Shown: piece after piece, positions 52,275-60,655 of the stretch
Numbering within the stretch: the first letter of the stretch is position 1
Layout of the letters: every line of letters starts with the position of its first letter
NCBI RefSeq assembly: GCF_000820305.1
Contig: NZ_CDBH01000044.1
Location: 105,668 to 169,667 of the forward strand
Source: Aeromonas dhakensis
GTDB lineage: Bacteria; Pseudomonadota; Gammaproteobacteria; Enterobacterales; Aeromonadaceae
Length of the DNA: 64,000 bases
Reading direction: 5' to 3'
The notes under the pieces: generated by a model
Database searches by the model: none
The model's input: only the letters and a program-made list of their open reading frames with translations
What the model was told of the DNA's origin: nothing
Program-made: the position numbers and the translations under genes

Positions 52275-54536
52275 ATGAAAGCCCCCACTTCAGCGCGCTT
52301 GCCAGCCAGGGTCTCCGGTCTCCCCGCCCTACTGCTGGGCATGCTGGCCGCGCTGCTGTTGCTCACCCTGTTGCTGCCGCAGATCAATCCCGCCAGCTGG
52401 CTCGGCCGGGCCCAGCCGCTGGTGCTGGGGCCAGCGGACAACCCCATCGCCACCCTCACCCGCCATGCCCTGCTCTACAAGAGCGACAGCCGCGGTCTCT
52501 ATCTGGTGGTTCGCAGCCAGTGGCAGCTGCGGGGGCCGCTGCAGGAGGGGGACAAGGTCAGGGTGGAGCTGCTCAACGACAGGGGTGAGCGCATCGATCA
52601 GCTGAGCCAGCCGGTGGACAAACGCCAGCAGTGCCGCAAGGGGCGCTGCACCCTGGATCTCAACAGCACCCTGCGCGCCCCCGACGACGCCCTGGCCAGC
52701 CGCTATCAGCTGCGGATCGGCCTGCTGCTCAAAGAGAGGCCCGAGAGCGGCGAGTTCAGCCAGATCCTGCAGACCCTGCCAGAGCGAGGTTTCAACCTCA
52801 CCTATCTCTGTACCAGTCTGCTGCTGGTGCTGGCCCTGAGCGCCGCCGTGCTGAAGGTGGTGCTGCCCACCCTCAGGCGCAATCTGCGCTGGCGCATCGC
52901 CGGCAGCCTGCTGCTCGGCAACCTCACCTTCGTGCTGCTGCATGGCTTCGTGGTGTTCAAGCTGGGGGAATTTCTGCTCTGGTCAGGCTTTCGCCCCGAG
53001 CACTACTACCTCGCCTGGGGCAGCATGGTGCTGGGCTGGAGCCTCTGCGCGCTGGCGGGGTTCAACCTCTATATGGGGCTGGTGTTTACCGCCCTCTCCG
53101 GCATCGGTCTGTTGGCGAATTTCATGAAGATCGCCATCTACGGGGTACCGCTCGGGGGGGACGATCTCGGCAACCTGGTGGCGCTGCTGCGCATCCTGCT
53201 GGAGCAGCACCCTGTGCTGCCGCTGCTGGGCGGTGCACTCGCCCTTTTCTTGTGCTGGCGCTTCGCCCTGTCGCGCTGGGTGCTGCGTACCGCCGCCGCC
53301 ACCGCCGCCTTCTTTGCGCTGTGCGTGTTTGCCACCCAGACCGGCAACAAGCTGCTGGGGCCCAACATTCGCTACGTGGACAGGGCGGTCAACTACCACA
53401 GGGATATCATCCGCTCGGGGCCCGGCCTCTATCTGTTCAACCTGGTGGACGAGATGCTGCAAAGCGGCAGCGTGTTTCGTTATCCCTTGCAGATCAACGA
53501 GTTCACCCCCCAGCTCAGCCACGTCAGCCTGAACCAGCCGCCCCGCTTCGATCTGGTGATCGTGCTGCAATATGAATCCCTCTGGCTCGGCTGGCAGGGC
53601 AAGATCTGCGCGCCCCCGCCCACCCTGAGCCTGCCGGCCAGCGTGCAGCAGTGGCACAAGACCATCCACTCCCCCACCACCGGCGGCATGACGGTGCTGG
53701 CGGAGTTCGAGATGAACACCGGCCTGCCGGTGGGCCTGCTCAAGCAGGGGGTGGTGCCCTACTACTACCTCTCGGAGCAGGTGCCGGGTCTGGCGCAGAG
53801 TGCCAAACAAAGTGGCTACCGGACCCTGTTTGCCCACCCCTATGTGGAAAAGTTCTGGGGCCGCGCCAAGGCGATCCCGGCCCTTGGCTATGAGGAGCAC
53901 TGGTTCGACAACCGTTTCACCACGCTCGAGCACAAGGGGCTCTACATCTCGGATGATGCGTTGATCGACCACCTGCTCAAGCGCAGCGAACAGGATGAGC
54001 AGCCGCTGTTCGCCTACGCGGTCACCATGCAGGGGCACGGCCCCTTCGACGGGGATCGCTACCAGGCCCAGCAGCTCGACAAGGCCTGCCCGGATCAGAG
54101 CGAGGCCGACCGCCAGCTGCTCAACACCTACTACACCGGCGTGGTGGATGCCATGGCGTCGCTGGAGCACCTGCTGACCAGCCTGGATCGCTCAGGCAAA
54201 CGCTACCTGGTGGTGGCTTTTGGCGATCACCAACCATTCCTGATGTCGGCCGGCAAGGGCATCCACGGTGCCAAGCCACCCCGCGATGCCAGCTACCAGA
54301 TCCCCATGATGGCCTTTGCCCGCGCCGATGACGCCCTCAATCTGGCGACCCAGTTCGACCCGGTGCGCCAGCTCTATCAGATGGGCCAGGCCACCCGTCA
54401 GCTGCTGGCGGGTGACATGACCCCTCTCCCGGATCAGGCCCTGCTTCATCCCGTGCTGGGAGAGGAGAAGGGATTCGACGTCTCACCCCTGGTGCCGCAG
54501 ATCCGCGCCAGCTTCCGGCCCGACGCCCTGCCTTGA
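52275..54536 (+). CDS. LtaS/OpgB-like membrane sulfatase (phosphoglycerol transferase-like)
   Basis: A 753-residue protein. About six helices span residues 15-375: one near the N-terminus, then a periplasmic insert of about 130 residues, then a helix bundle. The C-terminal half is an alkaline-phosphatase-superfamily domain with the catalytic-Thr region GGMTVLAEFEMNTGLP (near residue 474) and the metal-binding FGDHQPFL near residue 650. Proteins of this type transfer phosphoglycerol or phosphoethanolamine onto envelope glycans. The acceptor is unknown. It is not next to known opg genes. Confidence 0.8.
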   Translation: MKAPTSARLPARVSGLPALLLGMLAALLLLTLLLPQINPASWLGRAQPLVLGPADNPIATLTRHALLYKSDSRGLYLVVRSQWQLRGPLQEGDKVRVELLNDRGERIDQLSQPVDKRQQCRKGRCTLDLNSTLRAPDDALASRYQLRIGLLLKERPESGEFSQILQTLPERGFNLTYLCTSLLLVLALSAAVLKVVLPTLRRNLRWRIAGSLLLGNLTFVLLHGFVVFKLGEFLLWSGFRPEHYYLAWGSMVLGWSLCALAGFNLYMGLVFTALSGIGLLANFMKIAIYGVPLGGDDLGNLVALLRILLEQHPVLPLLGGALALFLCWRFALSRWVLRTAAATAAFFALCVFATQTGNKLLGPNIRYVDRAVNYHRDIIRSGPGLYLFNLVDEMLQSGSVFRYPLQINEFTPQLSHVSLNQPPRFDLVIVLQYESLWLGWQGKICAPPPTLSLPASVQQWHKTIHSPTTGGMTVLAEFEMNTGLPVGLLKQGVVPYYYLSEQVPGLAQSAKQSGYRTLFAHPYVEKFWGRAKAIPALGYEEHWFDNRFTTLEHKGLYISDDALIDHLLKRSEQDEQPLFAYAVTMQGHGPFDGDRYQAQQLDKACPDQSEADRQLLNTYYTGVVDAMASLEHLLTSLDRSGKRYLVVAFGDHQPFLMSAGKGIHGAKPPRDASYQIPMMAFARADDALNLATQFDPVRQLYQMGQATRQLLAGDMTPLPDQALLHPVLGEEKGFDVSPLVPQIRASFRPDALP

Positions 54537-54558
54537 GCCCCGTAGCGACGGGATAGAT

Positions 54559-54590
54559 GACAAAGAGGTCGCCCGGGCGACCTCTTTGTC
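54559..54590. terminator. Perfect 32-bp palindromic terminator
   Basis: GACAAAGAGGTCGCCC and its exact complement, between convergent genes, with short T-runs within the arms. Confidence 0.8.
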
Positions 54591-54625
54591 TATGTGCCGA
54601 TGCGACTATGGAAGCCGGAGAGGGA

Positions 54626-55639
54626 TCACTCGCCGAGCCAGGGCTCGCACAGGGTGAGACTCTGGGCATCGAGATCCAGTTCGGCCTCGATGCCAAGGGG
54701 CAGGGTCAGCATGGGGTGGGTGTGGGCGCAGTCATACTCCGCCAGAATGGGGAAGGTCGGCTCCCCCACCACCTCCAGCAGGATGTCGAGCGGCCGCCGG
54801 CCGCTGCCCTGACTGTCGAACAGCTCGTGTTTGCCGAGCACCAGGGCACCGATGCGATCAAACACCCCGCACAGCTTGAGGTGGGCAAACGAGCGCTCCA
54901 CCGTCTCAGCCGACTTGAGGCTGTCTTCCAGCAGCAGAATGTCCCCTCGCTCGATGGCCGGCATATAGGGGGAGCCCCAGATCCCCGCCAGGGTGTTGAG
55001 GTTGCCGCCAATGAGCCGGCCCCGCACCCGACCTGTGCCCACCGAGATCAGCCGGTTTGGCCGGCACTGCTTGGCCCGGCTCTGCTGCTCCCAGTCAAGC
55101 CGCTCCTCGGTCCATTGCGCCGGGGTCGGCACTGTGTGAGGCACGGCGGCGCCACTGGCCTGGCAGATCTGGCGAAAACCCGCCAGGGTCTCGTCCACCA
55201 GCGGCGAGAGCTCGCCAAAAGAGGCCACCAGCGCCGGTCCGTAGAAGGTGACCAGGCCGGTGCGGGCATGAATGCCGAGCAGCAGGGCCGTCACATCGGA
55301 GTAGCCAATGATGATTTTGGGGTCGCGCATGAGCGCATCAAAATCGAGATAGGGCAGCAGGGAGTTGGAGTTGCTGCCGCCAATCACCGACATGATGCAG
55401 CGCACCTCTGGATCGCGAATGAGGGCATTGAGCTCGGCAGCCCGGGCGGCGATGGAGCCGGAGCGCCAGTGATCGCGCTGGCCGGTGAGGCTGCCCGCCT
55501 TGAGTCTGAAGCCCTGCCCTTCCAGAAACGCCCCGGCACGGGCAAAGCGGTTTGGCGCCCAGGCGGTGGCCGCACTGGAGGGGGAGAAAAAGCCGATGGT
55601 ATCGCCAGGCTTGAGCCCCGGCGGCTTGAGTATCGTCAT
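54626..55639 (-). CDS. S66 family peptidase, MccF/LD-carboxypeptidase-like
   Basis: A 337-residue serine peptidase. The nucleophile is in IIGYSDVTALL (near residue 114), with the acid in the GDILLLEDS region and the His in CAHTHPM near residue 308, giving a Ser-Glu-His triad. GGNLNTLAGIWGSPYMP resembles MccF, which inactivates microcin C-like peptides, more than the murein recycling enzyme LdcA. The role could be immunity to peptide-nucleotide antibiotics or peptide processing. ATG 55639 (MTILKPPG) is preferred over the ORF start 16 codons earlier. Confidence 0.85.
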   Translation of the reverse strand: MTILKPPGLKPGDTIGFFSPSSAATAWAPNRFARAGAFLEGQGFRLKAGSLTGQRDHWRSGSIAARAAELNALIRDPEVRCIMSVIGGSNSNSLLPYLDFDALMRDPKIIIGYSDVTALLLGIHARTGLVTFYGPALVASFGELSPLVDETLAGFRQICQASGAAVPHTVPTPAQWTEERLDWEQQSRAKQCRPNRLISVGTGRVRGRLIGGNLNTLAGIWGSPYMPAIERGDILLLEDSLKSAETVERSFAHLKLCGVFDRIGALVLGKHELFDSQGSGRRPLDILLEVVGEPTFPILAEYDCAHTHPMLTLPLGIEAELDLDAQSLTLCEPWLGE

Positions 55640-55814
55640 CGCAAAGGGTCCTGTTCCAGATCTGGCCATCCAGGGCATGGCAGCCACAAGAAAGGACTCA
55701 TAATAGCCATTAGATGGCCATCAAGGCACCAAGAAAAGATGGCTGTTCAGGTAATAACCGACGCCACCCGGCTGGTGATCACGAAGTCGAGACCCGCATG
55801 GGAGATAGCGCGGC

Positions 55815-56576
55815 TCACTTGCCCGCCGGCTGAACCCAGAAGCGACGCCCCCATGCCTGGCTTATCTCGTCAAAGGAGCCATCGCGGTGCATCTGCTCCA
55901 GCGCCGCCCGCAGGCCTTCGATAATGACGGCATCCGTGTTGCGGCTGAAGGCAAAATAGAACGACTTGGTCTCCTGAAACTCAAACATGGGGACAAACTC
56001 CGAGTAGTGATGGCCCAAGGTCTCTATGTGGTAGGCGGCCCCCATCTGCATGGCTGGCGCGACGTCGGCCCTGCCGCGCAGCAGCATGCGAAACTTGTCG
56101 TCTTCGTCGTGCACCAGCACCAGATTGAGCCCTTTCTCCGCCAGCTCGATGGCCAGCGCCGAGTCGCGTACCACCGCGATCCGCCAGGGGGCCAGGTCAG
56201 CCAGCTGATGGCCCACCACATCGTCGCGTTTTGCCAGGCGATACACCCAGGTGACGCGAGGCCCGATAGGGCCAACCCAATGAAAGAGCGCCTCGCGCTC
56301 GGGCAGCCTTATCATGCTGAAGATGACGGTATTGGGGTCATACTGCGCCATCTGATAGGCCCGCGCCCAGGGCAGGAGCTGGATGCCCTTGCGGTCGAGC
56401 CCGATGCCGCTGACCTCCAGCATTCGCTTGAGCAGATCCACCGACAGCCCCGTCACCTGGCCGTCCTTGTCCCGATAGTTGTATGGGGGGAGCTCCTCCG
56501 TCACCGCCTGAATGGTGGCCCCCATGGCGCTCCCCAGCCAGCACCACAACAATACCCAGCGCAGAATATGGAGCAT
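55815..56576 (-). CDS. Solute-binding protein family 3 (amino-acid-binding type)
   Basis: A 253-residue exported protein with signal peptide (LHILRWVLLWCWLGSAMGA). The mature part starts with the TEELPPYNYRDKDGQVTGLSVDLLKRML block of family 3 binders, and PWRIAVVRDSALAIELAEKG lies in the second lobe. It has no ABC permease or ATPase neighbour, as is usual for the many solitary Aeromonas/Vibrio members. Ligand unknown. ATG 56576 has GAGGG upstream; the frame is open 19 codons earlier. Confidence 0.88.
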   Translation of the reverse strand: MLHILRWVLLWCWLGSAMGATIQAVTEELPPYNYRDKDGQVTGLSVDLLKRMLEVSGIGLDRKGIQLLPWARAYQMAQYDPNTVIFSMIRLPEREALFHWVGPIGPRVTWVYRLAKRDDVVGHQLADLAPWRIAVVRDSALAIELAEKGLNLVLVHDEDDKFRMLLRGRADVAPAMQMGAAYHIETLGHHYSEFVPMFEFQETKSFYFAFSRNTDAVIIEGLRAALEQMHRDGSFDEISQAWGRRFWVQPAGK

Positions 56577-56693
56577 GATTGCACCCTCGAGCTGACTCTC
56601 TTGCCATGAGTATGATGGACGCGAACAACACAATACAGGCAGGTGGACAGGTGCATGTCAGGGCACAGGCATCCCCCATCCGCTGGGAAGAGC

Positions 56694-56733
56694 GCAATAA
56701 AAAACCGGCAACAGGTTGCCGGTTTTTTATTGC
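56694..56733. terminator. Strong bidirectional terminator after ybjQ
   Basis: A 19-bp perfect stem GCAATAAAAAACCGGCAAC and its complement, 2-nt loop, with T-runs in both directions. Confidence 0.92.
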
Positions 56734-56742
56734 ATCAAGGCG

Positions 56743-57060
56743 TCAGACCAACACGGCGGTCCCGCTGATGCTGACCATCAGCATGCTGCCGCTTTGCCCC
56801 ACCACCTCGTAGTCGATGTCGATGCCGACCACCGCATTGGCGCCCAGCGCCGCGGCGCGCTCCCTGAGCTCGTCGAAGGCGATTTCCCGGGCCCGGGCCA
56901 GCTCTTTCTCATAGGCGCCGGCGCGGCCGCCGATGATGTCGCGGATCCCGGCAAACAGATCCTTGAACACGTTGGCGCCGAGAATGGCTTCGCCCACCAC
57001 GATGCCGCGGTACTCGCGAATGGTCTTGCCTTCCAGGGTGGGGGTAGTTGAGAGGATCAT
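56743..57060 (-). CDS. ybjQ: YbjQ family protein (UPF0145)
   Basis: A 105-residue protein matching Ybj[46 protein letters not shown] and [15 protein letters not shown] are its blocks. The fold is a small pentamer-forming dodecin-like sheet; the function remains unknown. ATG 57060 has an AAGGAAA ribosome site; the longer open frame upstream is Arg/Cys-rich and not family-like. Confidence 0.92.
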   Translation of the reverse strand: MILSTTPTLEGKTIREYRGIVVGEAILGANVFKDLFAGIRDIIGGRAGAYEKELARAREIAFDELRERAAALGANAVVGIDIDYEVVGQSGSMLMVSISGTAVLV

Positions 57061-57298
57061 CTGGGTTTCCTTGTGGATTGAACTGGGGGACAGCCTAAAG
57101 CAGCGAAGGGGACGCAGGCAAGCAGGGAGACCCGGTTTGCCCCTGGCGGAGCATGGCGGCGCGGGCCTGCCAGCACGGATCCCGTGCGCGTCGACGACGT
57201 GGCACCTGTCCACATTCAACGACGAAAGGCGACATCGAGCCGCCACATGGCCTGCTCCGACAGCCCCTTTCATTAGCCGATCCGGCTCAAACATCAAG

Positions 57299-57312
57299 TG
57301 ACAAAAGTGTCA
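57299..57312. promoter_or_regulatory. Candidate operator upstream of the ahl operon
   Basis: TGACA-AAAG-TGTCA is a 14-bp perfect inverted repeat about 85 bp before the first translated frame. The binding protein is unknown. Confidence 0.4.
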
Positions 57313-57344
57313 GTTGTGACCCATTTTGCCTTTCCCTAGGGTGA

Positions 57345-57374
57345 GTCTGTCCCGGCCATGGACCGGAGACAGAC
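57345..57374 (+). promoter_or_regulatory. 5' leader hairpin of the ahl operon
   Basis: GTCTGTC-CCGG pairs with CCGG-a-GACAGAC (one bulged A) around a 7-nt loop. It lies 10-15 nt upstream of the ribosome site of the upstream ORF, well placed to affect RNA stability or translation. Confidence 0.55.
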
Positions 57375-57397
57375 CCACTTCTCACGAGGAGAGCAGC

Positions 57398-57499
57398 ATG
57401 AAGCAGCAGGATACCCGACTACCTCACCCCACCCTCGCACCGGGGGTATGTTACCCCGCCAGCCCGCTCGCCGACACCGCCATGGAGACCATGTCATGA
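57398..57499 (+). CDS. 33-residue upstream ORF coupled to ahlA
   Basis: An ATG at 57398 follows a strong CGAGGAGAG ribosome site and opens a 33-codon frame whose TGA overlaps the ahlA ATG (ATGA). The ahlA start itself has only GGAGAC. This is the arrangement of a coupled leader peptide. The encoded peptide is Pro- and Thr-rich with no recognised domain. Confidence 0.55.
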   Translation: MKQQDTRLPHPTLAPGVCYPASPLADTAMETMS

Positions 57500-58614
57500 C
57501 CACGATCTCCACCCTGGATCTGGGGGATCAGGGTCTGCTGGCAGACTACCTGTCGGCGACCTCGCCCGCCCTGCTCAACCAGACCTATGCGAACTTGTTG
57601 TTGATGCAGCAGTCATTGGCCAACAGCGAGATCGACTCCACCCTCGCGGTCAAAATCGAGGCCTACCAGGCCCAGATGATGAGTCAGGCACGCTACTACC
57701 AGCAGACCAACCTGTCCGGCCTCATCCACCTGCTGAGCAACGGCTCCAACTTCTACGCCCTGGTCGCCGCGTTCAACCGCCTGCTTGGCCAGGAAGAAGA
57801 CGCCGCCGTGCTCGCGGGGCGCGCCCGGCTGGCCGAGCAGCTGACGTCCCTCGCCGATCAGGCCCTGAGCTATCGGCTCAATGCCCAGACACTCAATACC
57901 CGCGTGCAGGTGGCCTGGGGATCCCTGCGCCCCCTGATGGAGCAGTTCAATGGCGTCATCACCCAGCTCGAGCAGGATCTGATGGCCGATGCCAAGCGCC
58001 AAACCGAGATCATTGACGCCCTCAACCAGGCGATCGCCGCCAATATCCAGGCCATCGTCGATGAGGGTGGCAAGGCCGGTGAGGGGGTCAACCAGCTGGG
58101 GCGGGCCATCGTCACCTCGCTGACGCTGGAACAGAAACCGGCCGACAAGGAGGCCAAACCCGCCACTTCGCAGGAGATAGCCAAACAGACAGACCAGCAG
58201 ACCCAGTACATGGTCTCCGGTCTCAAGGCGATCTCATCGGGCATTGCCGGCTCCAGCCTGGCGGCCCGCGAGCTCAAGACCAACACCGACAAACTGGCCG
58301 AGGCCTACCAGGCGCTGGCCGCCACCAACACCCTGCTGACCGTGGCCAAGTCGGTGCAGGCGCAAAACCAGCTGTTTGTCGACACCTACAGCCGGGTTGC
58401 CGATGCCGTCACCCAGCTGCCGGCTGGCTGGCAAAAGGTGGCCGATGCCTACCAAGGGGCTGTGCCCGTGGTAGCCGACCTCAACAGCCCCGACGACGTA
58501 CGCCAGCTGCGGCGCACCGTGGCGCTCAACACCCAGTCCTGGCTGCTGCTCGCAGGCCAGGTTGACGACATCAAGGCAGCCTACGCCGGCAACGGCATCC
58601 TGCCCGACGCTTAA
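57496..58614 (+). CDS. ahlA: Tripartite alpha-pore-forming toxin subunit AhlA
   Basis: A 372-residue, almost wholly helical protein rich in Gln, Ala and Leu, typical of the ClyA-family long helical bundles (Hbl, Nhe, Ahl, Smh). No strongly hydrophobic stretch is present; the mid-region (about residues 185-235) is only amphipathic, as reported for AhlA, whose head lines the pore with its polar face. No classical signal peptide. First of three consecutive genes with decreasing sizes 372, 359 and 266, matching AhlA, AhlB and AhlC of Aeromonas hydrophila. ATG 57496 is chosen over an earlier in-frame start; it overlaps the upstream ORF. Confidence 0.87.
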   Translation: MTTISTLDLGDQGLLADYLSATSPALLNQTYANLLLMQQSLANSEIDSTLAVKIEAYQAQMMSQARYYQQTNLSGLIHLLSNGSNFYALVAAFNRLLGQEEDAAVLAGRARLAEQLTSLADQALSYRLNAQTLNTRVQVAWGSLRPLMEQFNGVITQLEQDLMADAKRQTEIIDALNQAIAANIQAIVDEGGKAGEGVNQLGRAIVTSLTLEQKPADKEAKPATSQEIAKQTDQQTQYMVSGLKAISSGIAGSSLAARELKTNTDKLAEAYQALAATNTLLTVAKSVQAQNQLFVDTYSRVADAVTQLPAGWQKVADAYQGAVPVVADLNSPDDVRQLRRTVALNTQSWLLLAGQVDDIKAAYAGNGILPDA

Positions 58615-58638
58615 TCCCACCACGCAAGGACACGCCAA

Positions 58639-59718
58639 ATGACCAACGCAACAACCATCACCATGGACCAGGGTATGGCCAACCAGGCTTCCCAGGCCCT
58701 GCAGATCCAGACCTACTGCAACAGCGTCAAGCAGCAGGTGCCGGTGGACTTCAGCCAGTTCCCGAACCTCAAGGACAACCAGACCCAGATCAACCAGGGG
58801 CTCGATCTGGCGAAGGGGCACGCCGACCTCTATCTCAATACCGTCCAGCCGCAGATCATCACCAACATCAGCAACATCTCCAACTACTTTGCCCTGCAAA
58901 ACGCCATTCCGGCCGTACTGCCGCCCGGTTCCACCAAGACGCAGTGGCTCAGGCAACTGAGCGTCATCAAGGAGCAGGCCACCGAGTATCAACGGCTCTC
59001 CGCCGACACCCGGCTGGTGATCGTCAATCTCAACAACAACCTCATCACCGACTCCAGCAACTTCCAGGGCATAGTGGTGAACCTCAACAGCAAGGTGCAG
59101 GGGGATAACGGGGTGCTCGCCCAGCTCAACGGTGACATCGACAAGGTGAATGCGGCCATCGACGGCGCCATCGCCGGCATCGTCGCCGGGGGGCTGCTGG
59201 TGATTGGCGGCGCCTTCGTCACCGCCATCGGCGCCGTGGCGGACTTCGTCACCGCAGGCACCTCGACCCCGGTGGTCATCGGCGGGGTCGCCATGATGGT
59301 GGCCGGGGCCGGCGGCATCACGGCTGGTGCCATCGTGCTGCACAACTCCCTCGGTACCCGCCAGGATCTGTACCAGAAACGCAGCAACCTCAACAGCGAG
59401 GTGCTGATCGCCACCCAGATCGGCAACGGCTACAAGGGGTTGCAGGTGCAGGCGCAAAACGCCGTCACCGCGGCCACCCAGATGAGCAACGCCTGGGACG
59501 CCCTCACCTCCGATCTGGGCAGCCTGATCACCGATCTGGACAAGGGGATCACCAGCGGCGACGACATCCGCCAGCTCTGGCTGACCGCCGCCGACACCAC
59601 GGTCAAGACGGTGCTCACCGACGTGACCACCATCAAGGCCCAGATGGCCGGCGTGAGCCCGCTGCAAGTGCCGCAAACCGACACCATCGCCAACTTCGTG
59701 GCGCGCCTGGCTGCCTAA
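58639..59718 (+). CDS. ahlB: Tripartite alpha-pore-forming toxin subunit AhlB (membrane-inserting)
   Basis: A 359-residue helical protein with a long hydrophobic hairpin at about residues 175-237 (IAGIVAGGLLVIGGAFVTAIGAV and VVIGGVAMMVAGAGGITAGAIVL), flanked by coiled-coil-like helices. This matches AhlB, the subunit that inserts two membrane helices to form the pore. It lies 24 bp after ahlA with an AAGGACACG ribosome region. No cleavable signal; release is probably by an unconventional or flagellar route in related toxins. A hairpin terminator follows 5 bp after the stop. Confidence 0.92.
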   Translation: MTNATTITMDQGMANQASQALQIQTYCNSVKQQVPVDFSQFPNLKDNQTQINQGLDLAKGHADLYLNTVQPQIITNISNISNYFALQNAIPAVLPPGSTKTQWLRQLSVIKEQATEYQRLSADTRLVIVNLNNNLITDSSNFQGIVVNLNSKVQGDNGVLAQLNGDIDKVNAAIDGAIAGIVAGGLLVIGGAFVTAIGAVADFVTAGTSTPVVIGGVAMMVAGAGGITAGAIVLHNSLGTRQDLYQKRSNLNSEVLIATQIGNGYKGLQVQAQNAVTAATQMSNAWDALTSDLGSLITDLDKGITSGDDIRQLWLTAADTTVKTVLTDVTTIKAQMAGVSPLQVPQTDTIANFVARLAA

Positions 59719-59723
59719 CCCAC

Positions 59724-59748
59724 GGGAGGGCGGCCTGGCCGCCCTCTT
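59724..59748 (+). terminator. Intra-operon terminator/attenuator between ahlB and ahlC
   Basis: An 8-bp GC-only-plus-A stem GAGGGCGG/CCGCCCTC, CCTGG loop, then TTTTAT. It lies inside the toxin operon and would lower ahlC transcription relative to ahlAB. Confidence 0.8.
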
Positions 59749-59763
59749 TTATAAGGAGACCCC

Positions 59764-60564
59764 ATGAGCAACGGCATTCTTTCCCAATCCATTGCCAACA
59801 TGCAGCAGGCCGAAGCGACCATTCAGTCCTTCACCGGTCTGCCGCAAAACGCCGTCAACATCCAGCAGAACGTCGGTGAGGTGGTCGCGGCCCTGCTGCC
59901 CCAGGTGCAAACCATGCAGCAGCAGGTGCTGGCGTTTGCTGGCCGCCTGGAGACGCAACTGACCCAGCAGCTGGCCAATACCGGCCCCTTCAACCCCGAC
60001 GCCCTCAAGGCGTTTGTCGATCAGGCCCAGCAGGAGATAACCCCCATCCAGACCCTGACCGCCCAGACCCTGACTGCCAGCCAGGCGGCCAACGATCGCA
60101 TCACGCAGGACAACATAGCGTTGCAGCGGATCGGCGTGGAGCTGCAGGCAACCATCGCCGGGCTGCAGTCCAACCTGGCCGGCGCTCGTCAGGAGCTGGA
60201 CTCCCTCAACAAGAAGAAGCTCTACCTGCTGGGGCTGGGACTGCTGGGGCTGCCTGGCCTCATCGCTCTGGCCGTCACCCTGACGCAGACCCAGAACAAG
60301 GTGAGCAGCCTGGAAGGACAGGTGAACCAGATCGAGGGGCAGATCCAGCGCCAGCAGGGCTTCCTCGGCCAGACGACGGCGTTTTCCCAGCAATTTGGCT
60401 CCCTCATCGATCGGGTGAGCAAGGTGGGCAACACCATCACCCTGCTCGGCGGCGACATTGCCAACGTCGCCCGCGATGCCGGGCAAGGGGATCCGGAACT
60501 GGCGCGGCTCTTCTTCACCGCCGCCCTCACCGAGGTGCGCACCCTGCAGGTGGACGCCTCCTGA
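59764..60564 (+). CDS. ahlC: Tripartite alpha-pore-forming toxin subunit AhlC
   Basis: A 266-residue helical protein with a single hydrophobic segment at about residues 153-174 (LYLLGLGLLGLPGLIALAVTL) between long Gln-rich helices. This is the signature of AhlC, which binds the membrane first in one leaflet and recruits AhlB and AhlA. Preceded by AAGGAG just after the intra-operon hairpin. Followed by a strong terminator. No signs of damage, so the toxin set looks complete. Confidence 0.9.
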   Translation: MSNGILSQSIANMQQAEATIQSFTGLPQNAVNIQQNVGEVVAALLPQVQTMQQQVLAFAGRLETQLTQQLANTGPFNPDALKAFVDQAQQEITPIQTLTAQTLTASQAANDRITQDNIALQRIGVELQATIAGLQSNLAGARQELDSLNKKKLYLLGLGLLGLPGLIALAVTLTQTQNKVSSLEGQVNQIEGQIQRQQGFLGQTTAFSQQFGSLIDRVSKVGNTITLLGGDIANVARDAGQGDPELARLFFTAALTEVRTLQVDAS

Positions 60565-60577
60565 TACGACCGCAACA

Positions 60578-60607
60578 AAAAAGGAGAGGCCAAGGCCTCT
60601 CCTTTTT
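60578..60607. terminator. Bidirectional terminator between ahlC and ndh
   Basis: A 14-bp perfect stem AAAAAGGAGAGGCC/GGCCTCTCCTTTTT with an AA loop between convergent genes. Confidence 0.93.
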
Positions 60608-60655
60608 CATGGTGCGCGGGACCATTGTCGCCCCGCCACGTTTGCCCCAGGCTGC

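Larger units (their letters stand above)
57061..57397. other. Divergent region between ybjQ and the toxin operon
   Basis: About 340 bp with no gene. Its right part contains an inverted repeat TGACA-AAAG-TGTCA (57299-57312) and a leader hairpin (57345-57374). The ahl promoter must lie here. Confidence 0.6.

Noticed and set aside
57358..57495. In-frame N-terminal extension of ahlA
   Set aside because: The extra 46 residues are Arg/His/Pro-rich and unlike the helical toxin; the overlapping ATG at 57496 with GGAGAC fits better.
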